DNA of 64,000 bases from Okapia johnstoni (lineage: Eukaryota > Chordata > Mammalia > Artiodactyla > Giraffidae), in NCBI GenBank assembly GCA_024291935.2, contig CM044322.1, forward strand, positions 67,509,405 to 67,573,404. Direction: 5' to 3'. Below, in pieces: positions 48,437 to 60,619 of the stretch. The notes below the pieces were generated by a model. The model did not search any database, had not been told where the DNA came from, and was given only the letters and a program-made list of their open reading frames with translations. The translations under genes and the position numbers were made by a program. Numbering within the stretch: the stretch's first letter is position 1; each line of letters begins with the position of its first letter.

Positions 48437-48473
48437 ATTTTACTTGGAAAAATATGTATTTTCCAAGTAAAAT
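48437..48473. repeat. Perfect 15-bp-stem hairpin
   Basis: ATTTTACTTGGAAAA (48437-48451) and its exact reverse complement TTTTCCAAGTAAAAT (48459-48473) surround a 7-base loop, ATATGTA. Confidence 0.95.
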
Positions 48474-48710
48474 ATGGAGAAGTAAAGTATTACAAATTCT
48501 AACCTATATGAGCTTCATGTCTTCAATTTTTCTCCTTATCATTCTGTTTTCTTCTACCATTTTGAACATATAGATCATATTGTATTATAATAACTACCTT
48601 AATATTCATATTTTCTGTTTCTGTTGATTGATTTTTTTTTCCACTGGTACTGGTCATATTTTCTTGTTTCAGGTCCATTTACATGACTTCCAGCCTGTAA
48701 AAGCCCTAAA

Positions 48711-49800
48711 TCATTTGTTAACCTTTTCTCAGGTAACAAAGTTATATGCTGACTTTTTCCAATAGCTGTACACTATTGGTTTATGTTTTTCCTAGTTATT
48801 TAAATTGAGGCTATAAACAGCCATCATAATTGGAAACTTCTTCTTGTTGTTTCAATGCATTTAGAAAGCTCATTTTTGCTCTCATTGACTATTTATACAA
48901 ACTCATAATAAAATGTTGAACTCATAAAATGTTGAAAGTAAAATGTTCATTCAACGAATTAAATTTTTTCTCAATGACAAAAATATTTTATTTTATTCAA
49001 ATGTCCACATTTTTCTTAGACATATGCAAAAGCACAATACTTGATTTCCAGGTGTAAAGATAAAATACATGTATTATTAAGTGCAATTAAGTTAATGGTA
49101 GAGTTAAATTATGTAAAAATTTGACATCATTGAGAAATTAATGAAAGAAAACTTTAAAGTTTTACTTTGGGGAGATATGGAAAATTCATTGCAGAAATAA
49201 CTGCGTTTACCATAAATCATTATCACCTCAGCAATTACCTTTTCTGAAAGATTCATTACTTTATCTATTAAGGAAACTGCTGAGGTTTTTTTTTTCTATT
49301 AACATTCCATATACAGAATGAGATGAACATAAAACCCATGGATTTATCCTCCGGTATCCACCTCCTTGTGAGAATGGGTCTGTTCTGGAAAAACAGAATA
49401 ACATAAAATCGTATATTTTCTGGAAATCTATACTGGCAGTATACTGATTGTACATATCAAAACTATTTTACTCATACTGGGAAATGGTAAATGATATAGT
49501 TTAAAAAAACAGTAAAAATTCAGTATCAGTTTCTTTTGAAATAATAAATTATTATTGAAGTCATTATAGTGCTCTCAGATGTATTATTCCTCCTATGTGC
49601 TAAGTGTTGAAAAATATCTAACTTTGGTGCCTTTCCCTCCTTGGTAATATGTTTCAGGACAAATTTATAACCTTTTATTAGAAAATGTACTTGACCTATT
49701 AATCAGAATTTGGGAGAATTTTTAATTAAAACTTACATGAAAAATGATCAATGATTTATAAAAGAGTTTGACAATATGTTGATGATATTATTATTACTAT
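48711..49800. other. KCNT2 intron, nothing recognised
   Basis: AT-rich sequence without an assignable repeat or exon. A 64-codon frame (49261-49455) is unsupported. Confidence 0.5.
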
Positions 49801-49807
49801 TACTGCT

Positions 49808-50905
49808 CAGTTCAGTTCAGTCGTTCAGTCGTGTCCAACTCTTTGCGACCCCATGAACTGCAGCATGCCAGGCCTCCCTGTCCATCAGCAACTCCCGGAG
49901 TCTACCCAAACCCATGTCCATTGAGTCGGTGATGTCATCCAACCATCTCATCCTCTGTCGTCCCCTTCTCCTCCCGCCCCCAATCCCACCCAGCATCAGG
50001 GTCTTTTCCAACGAGTCAACTCCTCGCATGAGGTGGCCAAAGTATTGGAGTTTCAGCTTCAACATCAGTCCTTCCAATGAACACCCAGGATTGATCTCTT
50101 TTAGGATGGATTGATTGGATCTCCTTGCAGTCCAAGGAACTCTCAAAAGTCTTCTCCAACACCACAGTTCAAAAGCATCAATTCTGCGGCACTCAGCTTT
50201 CTTCACCATCCAACTCTCACATCCATACATGACCACTGGAAAAACCATAGCCTTGACTAGATGGACTTTTGTTGGCAAAGTAATGTCTCTGCTTTTAAAT
50301 ATGCTATCTAGATTGGCCATAACCTTCTTTCCAAGGAGTAAGCGTCTTTTAATTTCATGGCTGCAATCACCATCAGCAGTGATTTTGAAGCCCCCAAAAA
50401 TAAAGTCTGACACTGTTTCCACTGTTTCCCCATCTATTTCCCATGAAGTGATGGGACCAGATGCCATGATCTTAGTTTTCTGAACATTGAGCTTTAAGCC
50501 AACTTTTTCACTCTCCTCTTCCAATTTCATCAAGAGGCTCTTTAGTTCTTCTTCGCTTTCTGCCATAAGGGTGGTGTCATCTGCATATGTGAGGTAATTG
50601 ATATTTCTCCCGGCAATCTTGATTCCAGCTTGTGTTTCTTCCAGCCCAGCGTTTTTCATGATGTACTCTGCATAGAAGTTAAATAAGCAGGGTGACAATA
50701 TACAGCCTTGACGTACTGCTTTTCCTATTTGGAACCAGTCTGTTGTTCCATGTCCAGTTCTAACTGTTGCTTCCTGACCTGCATACAGGTTTCTCAAGAG
50801 ACAGCTCAGATGGTCTGGTATTCCCATCTCTTTCGAAATTTTCCACAGTTTATTGTGATCCAAACAGTCAAAGGCTTTGGCATAGTCAATAAAGCAGAAA
50901 TAGAA
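49808..50905 (-). mobile_element. BovB LINE, 5'-truncated, with uninterrupted ORF2 C-terminal half
   Basis: The best-preserved BovB here. A single minus-strand frame of 379 codons (50956 to 49817) covers the whole insert and adds about 17 host codons upstream. From the N-terminal side it shows [15 protein letters not shown] (RT motif A, residues 22-36), [19 protein letters not shown] (motif B, 81-99), catalytic YADD (124-127), then the RT thumb region and the C-terminal segment [25 protein letters not shown] and [10 protein letters not shown]. The endonuclease and RT fingers are absent, so it cannot be autonomous. TACTGCT at 49801-49807 and 50906-50912 is a probable short target-site duplication. 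It lies in a KCNT2 intron in the sense orientation. Confidence 0.96.
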
Positions 50906-50912
50906 TACTGCT

Positions 50913-52879
50913 ACCACCACCAAAATATATATCTTAGGTTTGGGTGGGAATAACAATCCTTTCTTATTAAATTTGCTTGTTTCTATCCAATAAAAAAGAG
51001 AATGACTAAGAATTAAGTCAACGTGTTAACTCTAAAACCAGCTCTTGGTTAATCTGTCAATTATTTTAGGCAAATTATAAACTTATTTAACAAAGAAACT
51101 AAGGCTTCCTGATGGATATAATGAAAGCCACGTCTATCTAGTAGTTACCACTGTCACTTAAAAGGATTTCTTTTTTTCCCCATTGACGTTCCCTTGTTTA
51201 CTAACAGTAAGAAACAAAGGGATCCATGTCAAAATCAGAACCTGAAAGCACTGATCATACCAGAAACACTTACTTGCCAATTTATAATGGCAAATACATT
51301 TATATATATGTAACTATATATAAAATATATAATATTTAAATATCAAATATTTAAATATCAAATATTTAAAATGTGTGTTATACTAACAGTTAAGAATATG
51401 TCGATAGTTACTAAGAATAATTTTAGTGAGTATGAGAGCCGAATAAATAGTTGAAGAATGATGCCAGTTATTAACACAAAATAATGATTGTATATGTATA
51501 TCTACAGTACAGCTTATAGATTAAAGAATCTTTTGTCCCTTGCATTCTATTATTTTATATCACATCTCTTTGGGAAAACCTGATTACCTCAGTTGTTGGT
51601 TAAAAAACATGATGTTCATGGAGACAATGACTTACCCAAAGACACATGGCCAGTTAGTATATAATGCCATGAACTTTGAGGTAAGTTTTTAAAATTATAT
51701 TGAAGATATTTTCCAAAAAAAAATCAGTAAAAGGCAAGTAGAATTTGTAGATCGTCACATTAGTTAATTTCTCAAGACATACAAGGTTTTCATTTTGTCT
51801 CCCAAACCCTTGAGGCCAGATGTGCTCCACTAGTACATTTTTTAGATTTAGGAAACATAATGTATTTCACGTAATATTCTCAGTTGGGTCTGAAGCAGCA
51901 ATGTTCATATTTCTTTAGCAAACATATGAATATTCACATTAAATTTGATCAAAGATCCAAATAGTTTCAAGCAGTTTGGATCAACTTCTGTGTTTAAACA
52001 AATTTTGGTGTCAAACCCACTTAAAAATTCAGTCTCTAGAAATTTTGGATTTTGAAAGTACCAGTGAGAGATTATATATCTGTAATCTAACTCCTGCCTT
52101 TGGAGGACAGGCATATATTTATCTTAGACAACATCATGCACAAGCATTTACATTATTTCAACCTAACCTGCAGAGACAGGCTATATCAGGAAATATTAAA
52201 AATTTATCCTCTGGTTTTAAAGAATCACCTTTCTTTTGGAATTGAATATGATGAAAAAAAAATCAGTGAGAGGTAATCTGTGCCTTCAGGAAGCAAGGTT
52301 ACTTGTCAAAAATTAACAATTTAGTGACTTTTTAGATTTTAAGCATTTTTCAGTGTTTCTTTATTATTTCCTATTATTTGAGATATAATTTTTTCTTTAA
52401 ACAGTATAAAAATAACATTTCTAATGTATCATTTATAAAGCAGCATTGTTCTGCAAGTTTGATAATTTTTCAGAAAGAGAAAGAAGATCTGGGAAAGGAT
52501 ACTGCTATAGATAGACAAAGGAAGGGAAGAATCCTTTCTGTGTGAAAGTGTCTCAGCAAAGGGGTAGAGAAGAAGTGAACTGAAAGTAAACATGAGGTGA
52601 TGATGCAAAGACATAGAACATAATTAGTAGATAAAAGAAAACACAAGACACAAATTGAGGAGTGAGGAGTGTGTGTGCACACATATGTGGACGAGCGTCT
52701 GTTTTAGGATTAAGGGAAGGAGGCATGAAGAGGAACTAAGGGAAAAGAAAGGGAGAAATATGACATATTTGGAGAGTGGGTTGAGATGATAAAATTTGGA
52801 TTTAAAAGAACTAGGAAGAAGGAGGACTAAAAGTAGGAGGAAATAATCCTTTCTTTCCATCTGAAACAAACAAATTAAT
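50913..52879. other. KCNT2 intron, mostly unassigned; AT-rich tandem patch
   Basis: At 51296-51372 there are TA-rich repeats with AAATATCAAATATTT units in tandem. Otherwise no repeat or exon is recognised. Confidence 0.5.
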
Positions 52880-53145
52880 TATAAAATTAATTCAGAAGAA
52901 GAAATATCTAAATACAGTTAGGCAAATACTGACAAAGAAGAGTGAAATGCCCCTAGCCCTACCAGATATTAAAACACACTATAAAGGCTGCAATTAAAAC
53001 AATGGGTGCTTTTTGTCAAAACAGGCAGACAGACCATTGTAACACAATAGAAGTCTAGAAATAAACACAATAACATGTATGAATTTGAGATCTGCTAAAA
53101 GCAGGATATAAAAATCAATGGAATGGGGTATGCATTTTAGTAAAT

Positions 53146-53213
53146 GATATCACATAACTAAGGGCTTCTAGTGGTTAGTTATCGCATAACTGGTAGTCAG
53201 TTATCACATAACT
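53146..53213. repeat. Three diverged ATCRCATAACT repeats
   Basis: TATCACATAACTA near 53148, AGTTATCGCATAACT at about 53177-53191 and AGTTATCACATAACT at about 53199-53213. The latter two are quasi-palindromic (AGTTAT...ATAACT). The last copy supplies the target-site duplication of the next SINE. Confidence 0.8.
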
Positions 53214-53428
53214 AACTGTCTGGTGGCACAGATGGTAAAGAATTCGCCAGCAATGTGGGAGACCTGGATTCGATCCCTGGGTCAGGAAGATCCCCTGGAG
53301 GAGGGCATGGCAACCCACTCCAGTATTCTTTCCTGGAGAGTCCCCATGGACAGAGGAGCTTGGTGGGCTACAGCCCATGGGGTCACAAAGAGCCAGACAC
53401 AACTGAGTGACAAAGCACAGCACAGCAC
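53214..53428 (+). mobile_element. Bov-tA SINE nested in L1
   Basis: CTGGTGGCACAGATGGTAAA to GACACAACTGAGTGACAAAG and a GCACAGCACAGC end. The first bases of the head are altered. ATCACATAACT (53203-53213) and ATCATATAACT (53429-53439) form an 11-bp target-site duplication with one mismatch. Confidence 0.93.
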
Positions 53429-53743
53429 ATCATATAACTCAATGTAGAAAATTATCTTAGAAAATGCAAAGATATGTTCCCTTGCCTACCAAATATACCA
53501 GGATAAGTTCCAAATAGATCATATATTTGAATGCAAAAGGTGAAACCAAATAAGTAATGAAAAACATAGAAGAATTCTAAACTGGAAGAGAGAAAGTGTC
53601 CCTATTACTCAAAATAGATCAATAATAATGGAAACAATTTACAACTTAGATTAAAATATTAAATAACAGAAGTACAGGAGAAAACTAGGCTGAGGAAAAA
53701 TATCTGCAATTAATAGCCATAGTTCTAATTTACCCAATGTATA

Positions 53744-53767
53744 TGTGTGTGTGTGTGTGCGTGTGTG
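53744..53767. repeat. (GT)n microsatellite at a SINE 3' end
   Basis: GT run with one GC interruption directly next to the 3' end of the reverse-oriented Bov-tA that follows. Confidence 0.92.
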
Positions 53768-53979
53768 CTCAGTTGCTCAATTGTGTCCTATACTTCACGA
53801 CTCCATGGACGGTGGCCCACCAGGTTACTCTGTCCATGGGATTTCCCAGGCAAGAAACTGGAGTGGGTTGCTATCTCTTATTCCAGCAGATCTCCCTGAT
53901 CCAGTGATGGAACCTCCGTCTCTTGTGTCTCCTGCATTGGCAGGTCGATTCTTTAACCACTGAGCCACATGGAAAGCCC
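53768..53979 (-). mobile_element. Bov-tA SINE nested in L1
   Basis: Reverse orientation, from CTCAGTTGCTCAATTGTGTC to GAGCCACATGGAAAGCCC. Moderately diverged. Confidence 0.92.
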
Positions 53980-54275
53980 CCTCTAAATTATTAAAAAAAA
54001 AATCTATAAAATTGGCTAGAAATGAAAACAATCACTGAAAATGACTCTTAATCACATGAAAAGATGCTATACCTCATTATAACAAGAAGGCACACTGAGA
54101 TACCACTTAAAATAATCTATTAGAATGGCAAAACACATAAAAGTCTAACGACTTTCTGCTGGCAAGATTCTGGGAAAATAGTCTTACATACTTTGCTAGT
54201 AGAAATGTAAAATAATACACATTTAAGGATGAAAAATTTTCTAATAGCAAAATTATATACATTTAATCTCTAATC

Positions 54276-54492
54276 TAGGGACTTCCCTAGTGGTTTAGAT
54301 GGTAAAGCATTTGCCTACAATGCCGGAGACCTGGGTTCAATGCCTGGGTTGGAAAGATCCCCTGGAGAAGGAAATGGCAACCCATTCCAGCACTCTTGCA
54401 TGGAAACTCCCATGGACAGAGGAGCCTGAGAGGCTACAGTTCACGAGGTCGCAAAGAATTGGACAAGACTGAGAGACTCCACTTTCACTTTC
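54276..54492 (+). mobile_element. Bov-tA SINE nested in L1, exact 11-bp target-site duplication
   Basis: GGACTTCCCTAGTGGTTTAG to GACTGAGAGACTCCACTTTC. AATCTCTAATC occurs at 54265-54275 and 54493-54503. Confidence 0.95.
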
Positions 54493-54960
54493 AATCTCTA
54501 ATCCAATAATCTCACTTTTAGATATCCATCCCAAAGGTACACTGGGAAAAAATACAAAAAGACGTATGCATATGCCTATTTATTGCAAGACTCTTCGTAA
54601 TAAGAAAAGGCATAAGAGACTAGTTTAATAGACTATTATACCTCTATACAATGAAGCACTAGACAGCTGCAAAAAGAAATAAAAACTATTTCTATATTCT
54701 ACTAAATCAGTGATCTCCAGGATACACAATTAAGTGGAAGAAGCAATGTGGGAAAAAGAGAAAGGAACATATCATGCTGCCAACTACATTTTGAAGTTTA
54801 TATTTATACATGGAACAATAAACCATAAATTTAAAAAAAGCTACTCATGAGGAAAGAAGGAGACTGTGTAAAAGTGATGTTAATTTTTTTTGAATATAAC
54901 TTGTATTAAATATTTGGCTTTGAATTGTGCACAAAGTTTACATCACTAAAAAAACAAAGT

Positions 54961-56171
54961 CAAATTTTAGGAAAATAAATTCTTAAACCTTGAAAACAGA
55001 AATGAGTCTAACTTGATATCCAACTGATGGTATAACTACAGCAAGAAGAACTTTTCCAAGACTTGGAATTATTTTACTAAACATTTTAGTTGGGCTCGTC
55101 TATAAGGAGTACATTAAAAATTCATGCTTTGCAATTATAGTGTTAAGAGTAGCTCTGTATTATTATTCTGAGACTGTTTTATGTAAACTGTGAAAAAGTA
55201 ATATGAATTTTATAATTCCATCATTTCTATTGTTGTTGACGTGCATTAATCTTGGCACAGAAGAAAGTACAGCTACAGGATAGAAAAAGTTAAATAAAAA
55301 CCCAATAGCCTGCATTTTAATTGTAAGTATCTTGATGAACTGGTGAAATTATTTATCTGTCTACCTGTCTATCTTCTGCCTAATCTTTTAGCTCTCCTCA
55401 ACAAACTTAGAAAAAGTGACAAATGCAGCAAAATGAATGTCTCTAAAATTTGATTAGCATTTTGAGTGATCCTGGGAGAGATGACTTAATTTTAGGTGGG
55501 GAACATTTAGTCCCACAGAGAGCAAGGCAAGTCTATCGCATATGGTTGACGTCATGACAAAGGACTCAGGAAGCTATCTTAAGAGGCTTCCACTGGTCAA
55601 ATTTAGAATATGATGAATAATTAATAACACGCATATAAAAACATAAGATACATTTATATCTAGGAATTCATAATAGTAACAAAAAAATAGTTATAAAAAG
55701 AAAAGGCAGGGGATAGAATGGACCAATTTAGCCTGGAGATTCAGAGTCTAGGAAACCACAGACTAAGTTTCTTCAAGAAATAAACTGAGTAAGAAAAATA
55801 CAAGATGGGGGAAACTTAAAAATGACTTAACAAACTTGTCACCCATCTCCATGAATGGACCTTAATTGATCCTGATTTAGATAAAAAGTGTAAAAAATCA
55901 TGACATTTGTGAGATTACTGGAAATTTGAACACTAAGTGAATACTTGATGATATTAAAATTGTTTTTAAGTGTGAAAATGGTGCATGGCTATATTTTTTT
56001 AATTTAGCACTTAAACGATAGACGTATATATTTAAATATATGGATCTGAAATTTATCTGAAATTAATGTGAGATGTGAAGGAAATTACTTGGCACATACA
56101 TGGAACAATATCTGATAATTATTGACCTGATAATTATTGAAGTTGAAAAATGAGTATATGCAGGTTCCTTA
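54961..56171. other. KCNT2 intron, nothing recognised
   Basis: AT-rich intron sequence with no identified repeat or exon. Confidence 0.5.
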
Positions 56172-56379
56172 GGGCTTCCCTGGTGGCTCACTGGTAAGGA
56201 ATCCACCCACAATGCAGGAGACACGGGTTTGATCGCTGGGTTGAGAAGAACCTTGGAGAAGGAAATGGCTACCCACTCCAGTGTTCTTACCTGGAAAATA
56301 CCATAGACAGAGGGGCCTGGTGGGCTACAGTCCATGGGGTTACAAAAGAGTAGGACACGACTTAGCAGCTAAACAACAG
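56172..56379 (+). mobile_element. Bov-tA SINE
   Basis: GGGCTTCCCTGGTGGCTCAC to GGACACGACTTAGCAGCTAA and an AACAACAGC end. Full-length head. Confidence 0.94.
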
Positions 56380-57704
56380 CAAGCTTCATTATACTAATCT
56401 TTCTACATTTATTCATGTCTGAAATTTTCTATATTATAAATTTAAAAAATGAAGAATAAGACAAGAAGTTCAGTCTTGCACAGAAAGGGCACCTTTCCCC
56501 TGAAACTTCAAACATTCTGGCTTATTTTTAAAACAGTCACCCTTTCATTCTTGCCATCATTCTCAACAAAGGATTTTACCTCTTACTATCATGTAAAATA
56601 TTACTCAGCTTTCTGACAAACACCTACAAGTTTGTGCATTTTAAAACACTCATCTTTTCTTCACTTCCAAGTAACTAAGCAAGGGCTCCACCTGCGTTCT
56701 TTTTCCTGTGTTTTCTTTCAACTTCTCCACTGGTAGCTTAATCTTATTATTTAAACATGCTCATACCTCTCTGCTCTTAAAAAATAAAACAATCCCTTTT
56801 CCCTGTCCACTTCCTCATCCAGCTACTTCCATATTTCCCACCTCTCTTTAAGAATGAAATTTTGTAAAAAACATAACCATACTGGCAGAGACTGATAATT
56901 GTCTCTCAATAGCGATTTGGCTTGTCTTCTGTGATATTAGATTTAGGCCATTGAAAACAAAGCATACAGCTTGCCAGTGGAACATAATGGGGATGGTGTA
57001 TGCAACTACTGGTGCTTTTTTTTAACTGAGGATATAATCCTTTCTTCTCTGGACTCACCCTCCTTCCTCCTGGATGGAATGTGGACAAAATGAGTGACAT
57101 TTCAGCCTGCATCCTGTACCATGATACTTTGGCAATGGAAGCAATAGATTTTGGAGCAATAGGCAGAAGATTAAAATTCTATTACCTCGGGATCCCTGAT
57201 ATATGAAATCCACTATATTAAAGTTTTAATTTATTAATCAGGCTACTCGGATCTGCCTTTCACACATGCTGTCTGACTGACACTTAACCAAGGTCAGCAA
57301 CGACATGTCACTGTACTTTCTGCATTATTAATGATTCCTTCTCTACTCCAAAATTTCAACACTTTTTATATCATAAAGCACATAGGAAATACAATTTTGC
57401 ATCACATTGAGGTAGAAGACAAAATTTCTCATGACTGGAAGTGACTAGCCTCTGACTACACAAGACTATCCTTTGCCTTCAAAAGATAGAAAAGATCAAT
57501 GTAATGATAAATCACACAACCAATCAATAGCATGATATTGTACTATGCTACATATTTTGGGTAATTCAGTTCTACATACTTCACCCTCTGGTTTTTCTTT
57601 TCTTTTTTTTTTTTTTAAATACTTCCTCCCTCATCATTCCAGAAATCTGAGTATTTTCTAGAGTTCTCCTGTAGTCTTCCATCTGGGGTTATTCCACAAC
57701 TTCC
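56380..57704. other. KCNT2 intron, nothing firmly recognised
   Basis: A poly(T) run of about 15 lies at 57602-57617. Parts may be very old repeats. No exon signature. Confidence 0.45.
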
Positions 57705-57712
57705 ATCACCTT

Positions 57713-57931
57713 GTGTGCACGCGTGCTAAGTTGCTTCAGTCGTGTCTGACTCTTTGCGACCTTATTGACTGTAGCCCGCTAGGCTCCTCTGTCCATGGGA
57801 TTCTCCAGGCAAGAATATTGGAGTGGGTTGTCATGTCCTCTTCCAGGGGATCTTTCTGGCCCAGCCATCAAACCAACATCTCCTGCATCGCAGGCCAATT
57901 CTTTACTTCTGAGCTACTGGGGAAGCCATCT
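57713..57931 (-). mobile_element. Bov-tA SINE with short target-site duplication
   Basis: Reverse orientation, from GTGTGCACGCGTGCTAAGTT to GAGCTACTGGGGAAGCC. ATCACCTT is found at 57705-57712 and 57932-57939. Confidence 0.93.
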
Positions 57932-57939
57932 ATCACCTT

Positions 57940-58839
57940 ACATAAAATCTATAGGCTGCTGATGTCAAAGTCTATAAACACATCTCATTTCTTTTTCTTG
58001 AACACCATTCAGCAGAAATCTTGCTTCTTATGGATAATTATCCATATGAAGTCTTCCAGGTACTCAAATTAAATTTAGTATTTTCACCCCAACTATTCTT
58101 CTTCTAGGCTCAGTGAATGTCACAATTATGAACTACTTGCTCAAGCTAGAGCCCTCAAAAGTCATCCTGTGACTTTCCCTTTTCCTGTCCTTTCTGTCTC
58201 ATATCTAATACATCAAAAGAAATCTGCTCATGCTCTTTAATCAGGCCAGACCTACTCAGGACATAGTAGATTAAGACTAATGGTTAAATCAATCATCATG
58301 CATTATTTTAAAGCACTTAAAAACATTTCAAATCTGTAAAGTGCTACAAAATACTGACAGTAATGTAGGAAAAATAAGTGGTCCAGCAGAGACACAAAAA
58401 AATACGGAATCAAAAGTTACAAGTTAAAGCACTGACTCAAGTGTACAGTAGGATTGGGTGACCAAAGCCAGTAGTTTATATCTGAGACCTTGTTTTCTCA
58501 TCTGTAAGGACTCTGGTTGTTCATGCAATCAACATGCAGTTACTGGATTTCTATGTGTCAGAAAATGTGTAAATTGGTTGGTGATAACAAGGTTAAAGAA
58601 TAAGTAAGACATTTCCTTTCCCTCAAAAAAAAAAAAAGGCAAACATGCAAAACAATAATTGTTTCACAGTGTGGATTCTCAGTGAAGACAACATTCTCCC
58701 AAAGGTGCAAACAGTTTGTTTGTTGAAGTGGGCAAAAAACAAAACAAACAAACAGAAAAAACCGTACTATTTTTTATATATAAAGCACAGATAGACATGC
58801 TGTTCTTAGACATACAGAAGATGGGTGGATGAGCTGAAT
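57940..58839. other. KCNT2 intron, nothing firmly recognised
   Basis: The CTGAGACCTTGTTTTCTCATCTG stretch near 58480 hints at a MIR in minus orientation, but it is too short to call. Confidence 0.4.
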
Positions 58840-58970
58840 GCCAGTTCTGGGCTAAGCACATTATTATTCATTATCCCATTTGTCCTTCAGGACAAAAGGA
58901 TTATTATTTCATTTTCACAAATAAGAAAATAGCCTTGAGAAATTAAATAATACAACAAATCTACTGGCTG
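58840..58970 (+). mobile_element. MIR SINE fossil
   Basis: GGGCTAAGCACATTATTATT, TTATCCCATTTGTCCTTCAG, TTTCACAAATAAGAAAATAG and CTTGAGAAATTAAATAA follow the MIR core order. Old. Confidence 0.72.
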
Positions 58971-59090
58971 ACACTAGAATATAAATTCCATAAATGCAGA
59001 GGTCTTGTCTGAATAGGTCATTGTTTTATTCCCAGTGCCTGGAACTCAGAAAGCAACCTAATAAAATCTGTTGAATGGATAAATTATTGT
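58971..59090 (+). mobile_element. L2 LINE 3' end
   Basis: ACTAGAATATAAATTCCATA, ATGCAGAGGTCTTGTCTG, TTATTCCCAGTGCCTGGAAC and ATAAAATCTGTTGAATGGAT are the terminal L2 blocks in order. Confidence 0.8.
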
Positions 59091-59186
59091 AAATTAAGAA
59101 TAAGTGGAGAAGTTCAGAGGTCCCTGAGATGTTATCTAACATCCAAATCCTCTTTTCATAATCTTTATGTTATTAGAGAGAGCTTG

Positions 59187-59392
59187 GGGCTTCCCTGGTG
59201 GCTCAGTGGTAAAGAATCCGTATGCCAATGCAGGAGATGTAGGTTTGATCCTGGATTGGGAAGATACCCTGGAATAGGAAATGGCAACCCACTCCAGTAT
59301 TCTTGTCCATGGAAATCCCATGGACAGAGGAGCCTGGCGGGCTATAGTCCATGGAGTTGCAAAAGAGTCGGTCACGACTAAGCAACTAAACA
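59187..59392 (+). mobile_element. Bov-tA SINE
   Basis: GGGGCTTCCCTGGTGGCTCA to GTCACGACTAAGCAACTAAAC. Nearly full length, with box A- and B-like head sequence. Confidence 0.94.
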
Positions 59393-59639
59393 AATATGCA
59401 ACATATTCACATTACAATTATGTATCATATAAGAGCATAACAATCATTGAGACATACCTGCACTATAAGAGATCAAGCATTATTTGAGTTTCAGATTAAA
59501 GCTTTTGAAAACTCTGTGTTTCTGGATCACAGCTAACCATAAACAAATTTTGTAGAAACATTTTCATTCATTAGTAGCTTATCCATTTAGTTACTTAGCA
59601 ATGCCACAAATTTATTTTATCCCAGGCTTCTAAAATGAG

Positions 59640-59840
59640 AGGCAGTTTGTATGTATGTGTGTAAAACAGGCTTTGGAGTCAGACAGATCTGGATATAAAC
59701 CTCAGTCAGGTTATTAACAAGCTAATTAGCAAGTTATTTAGTTTCCTTATCTCTAAAATGGAAGAGTTTTTATGAAAATTAAAATTAAGGTAATTCTTGT
59801 AATGGGTTCAACATGGTGCCTAGAGACCTGAGCAAATATT
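59640..59840 (-). mobile_element. MIR SINE fossil
   Basis: Reverse-oriented MIR: GGAGTCAGACAGATCTGGAT, AAGTTATTTAGTTTCCTTAT, CTCTAAAATGGAAGAGTT and ATGGTGCCTAGAGACCTGAG. It ends about 190 bp from the KCNT2 exon, in the downstream intron. Confidence 0.75.
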
Positions 59841-60010
59841 TAAAATTTTCAATCCTTTCTTTTTAGTATCATGTTCATAATTGTCTCTAAGAGGTTAGAT
59901 GTGTCACTAGTCTTTTCTAACTGACCTGTGAAACAAAAAGAGATTCTTAAATTACTAAATTAGAGCCAATTCTGTTCCAACTAACGGAAAGAAATCACAA
60001 GCCCACATCA

Positions 60011-60412
<402 letters not shown>

Positions 60413-60619
60413 CTAAATCTTGATATAATTATATATCTCATGAGAGTTTTTACAGAAAGAACAGGATCATCATTATTGATACTAAATTTATGTGAAATTT
60501 GAAACCTAGCTAACCTATTATCTTGATATTATTTCTGACATTGGTCAATGATTTTTTCCTTGAGCCTTCACTGCTGTCATTCAGAAACAACTAGTGTACA
60601 GGATTTCAATTTGGCTGTG

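Larger units (their letters stand above)
46490..48710 (-). mobile_element. Ancient L1-like LINE remains, split by three later insertions
   Basis: Blocks such as TCTTTTAATCCCATCTGATG (46516), CCTTCTTTGGATTAATTGAG (46757), TTGAGCTTCACTGAGCTTCTG (48158), ACCAAATTTGGACAAAAAAT (48198) and TTATTTCTTCAAATATTCATT (48226) occur in the order of reverse-oriented old mammalian L1 3' sequence. They are interrupted by a BovB tip and two Bov-tA SINEs. Very diverged, so exact ends are uncertain. Confidence 0.5.
52880..54960 (+). mobile_element. Ancient L1 LINE ORF2 3' half, split by three Bov-tA SINEs
   Basis: Four segments read in order through the L1 ORF2 C-terminal region. They are about 52880-53200 (AAATGCCCCTAGCCCTACCAGATAT, AACACAATAGAAGTCTAGAA), 53440-53740 (GATAAGTTCCAAATAGATCA), 53985-54264 (AATCACATGAAAAGATGCTA, CACACTGAGATACCACTT) and 54504-54960 (AATAATCTCACTTTTAGATA, CCCAAAGGTACACTGGGAAA, GTGATCTCCAGGATACACAA). 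Stops and frameshifts are frequent. The three SINEs together account for about 650 bp. It is antisense to KCNT2. Confidence 0.85.

Noticed and set aside
49817..50956. 379-codon minus-strand frame as a host gene
   Set aside because: The content is BovB reverse transcriptase and C-terminal sequence; it is a truncated LINE, not a cellular gene.
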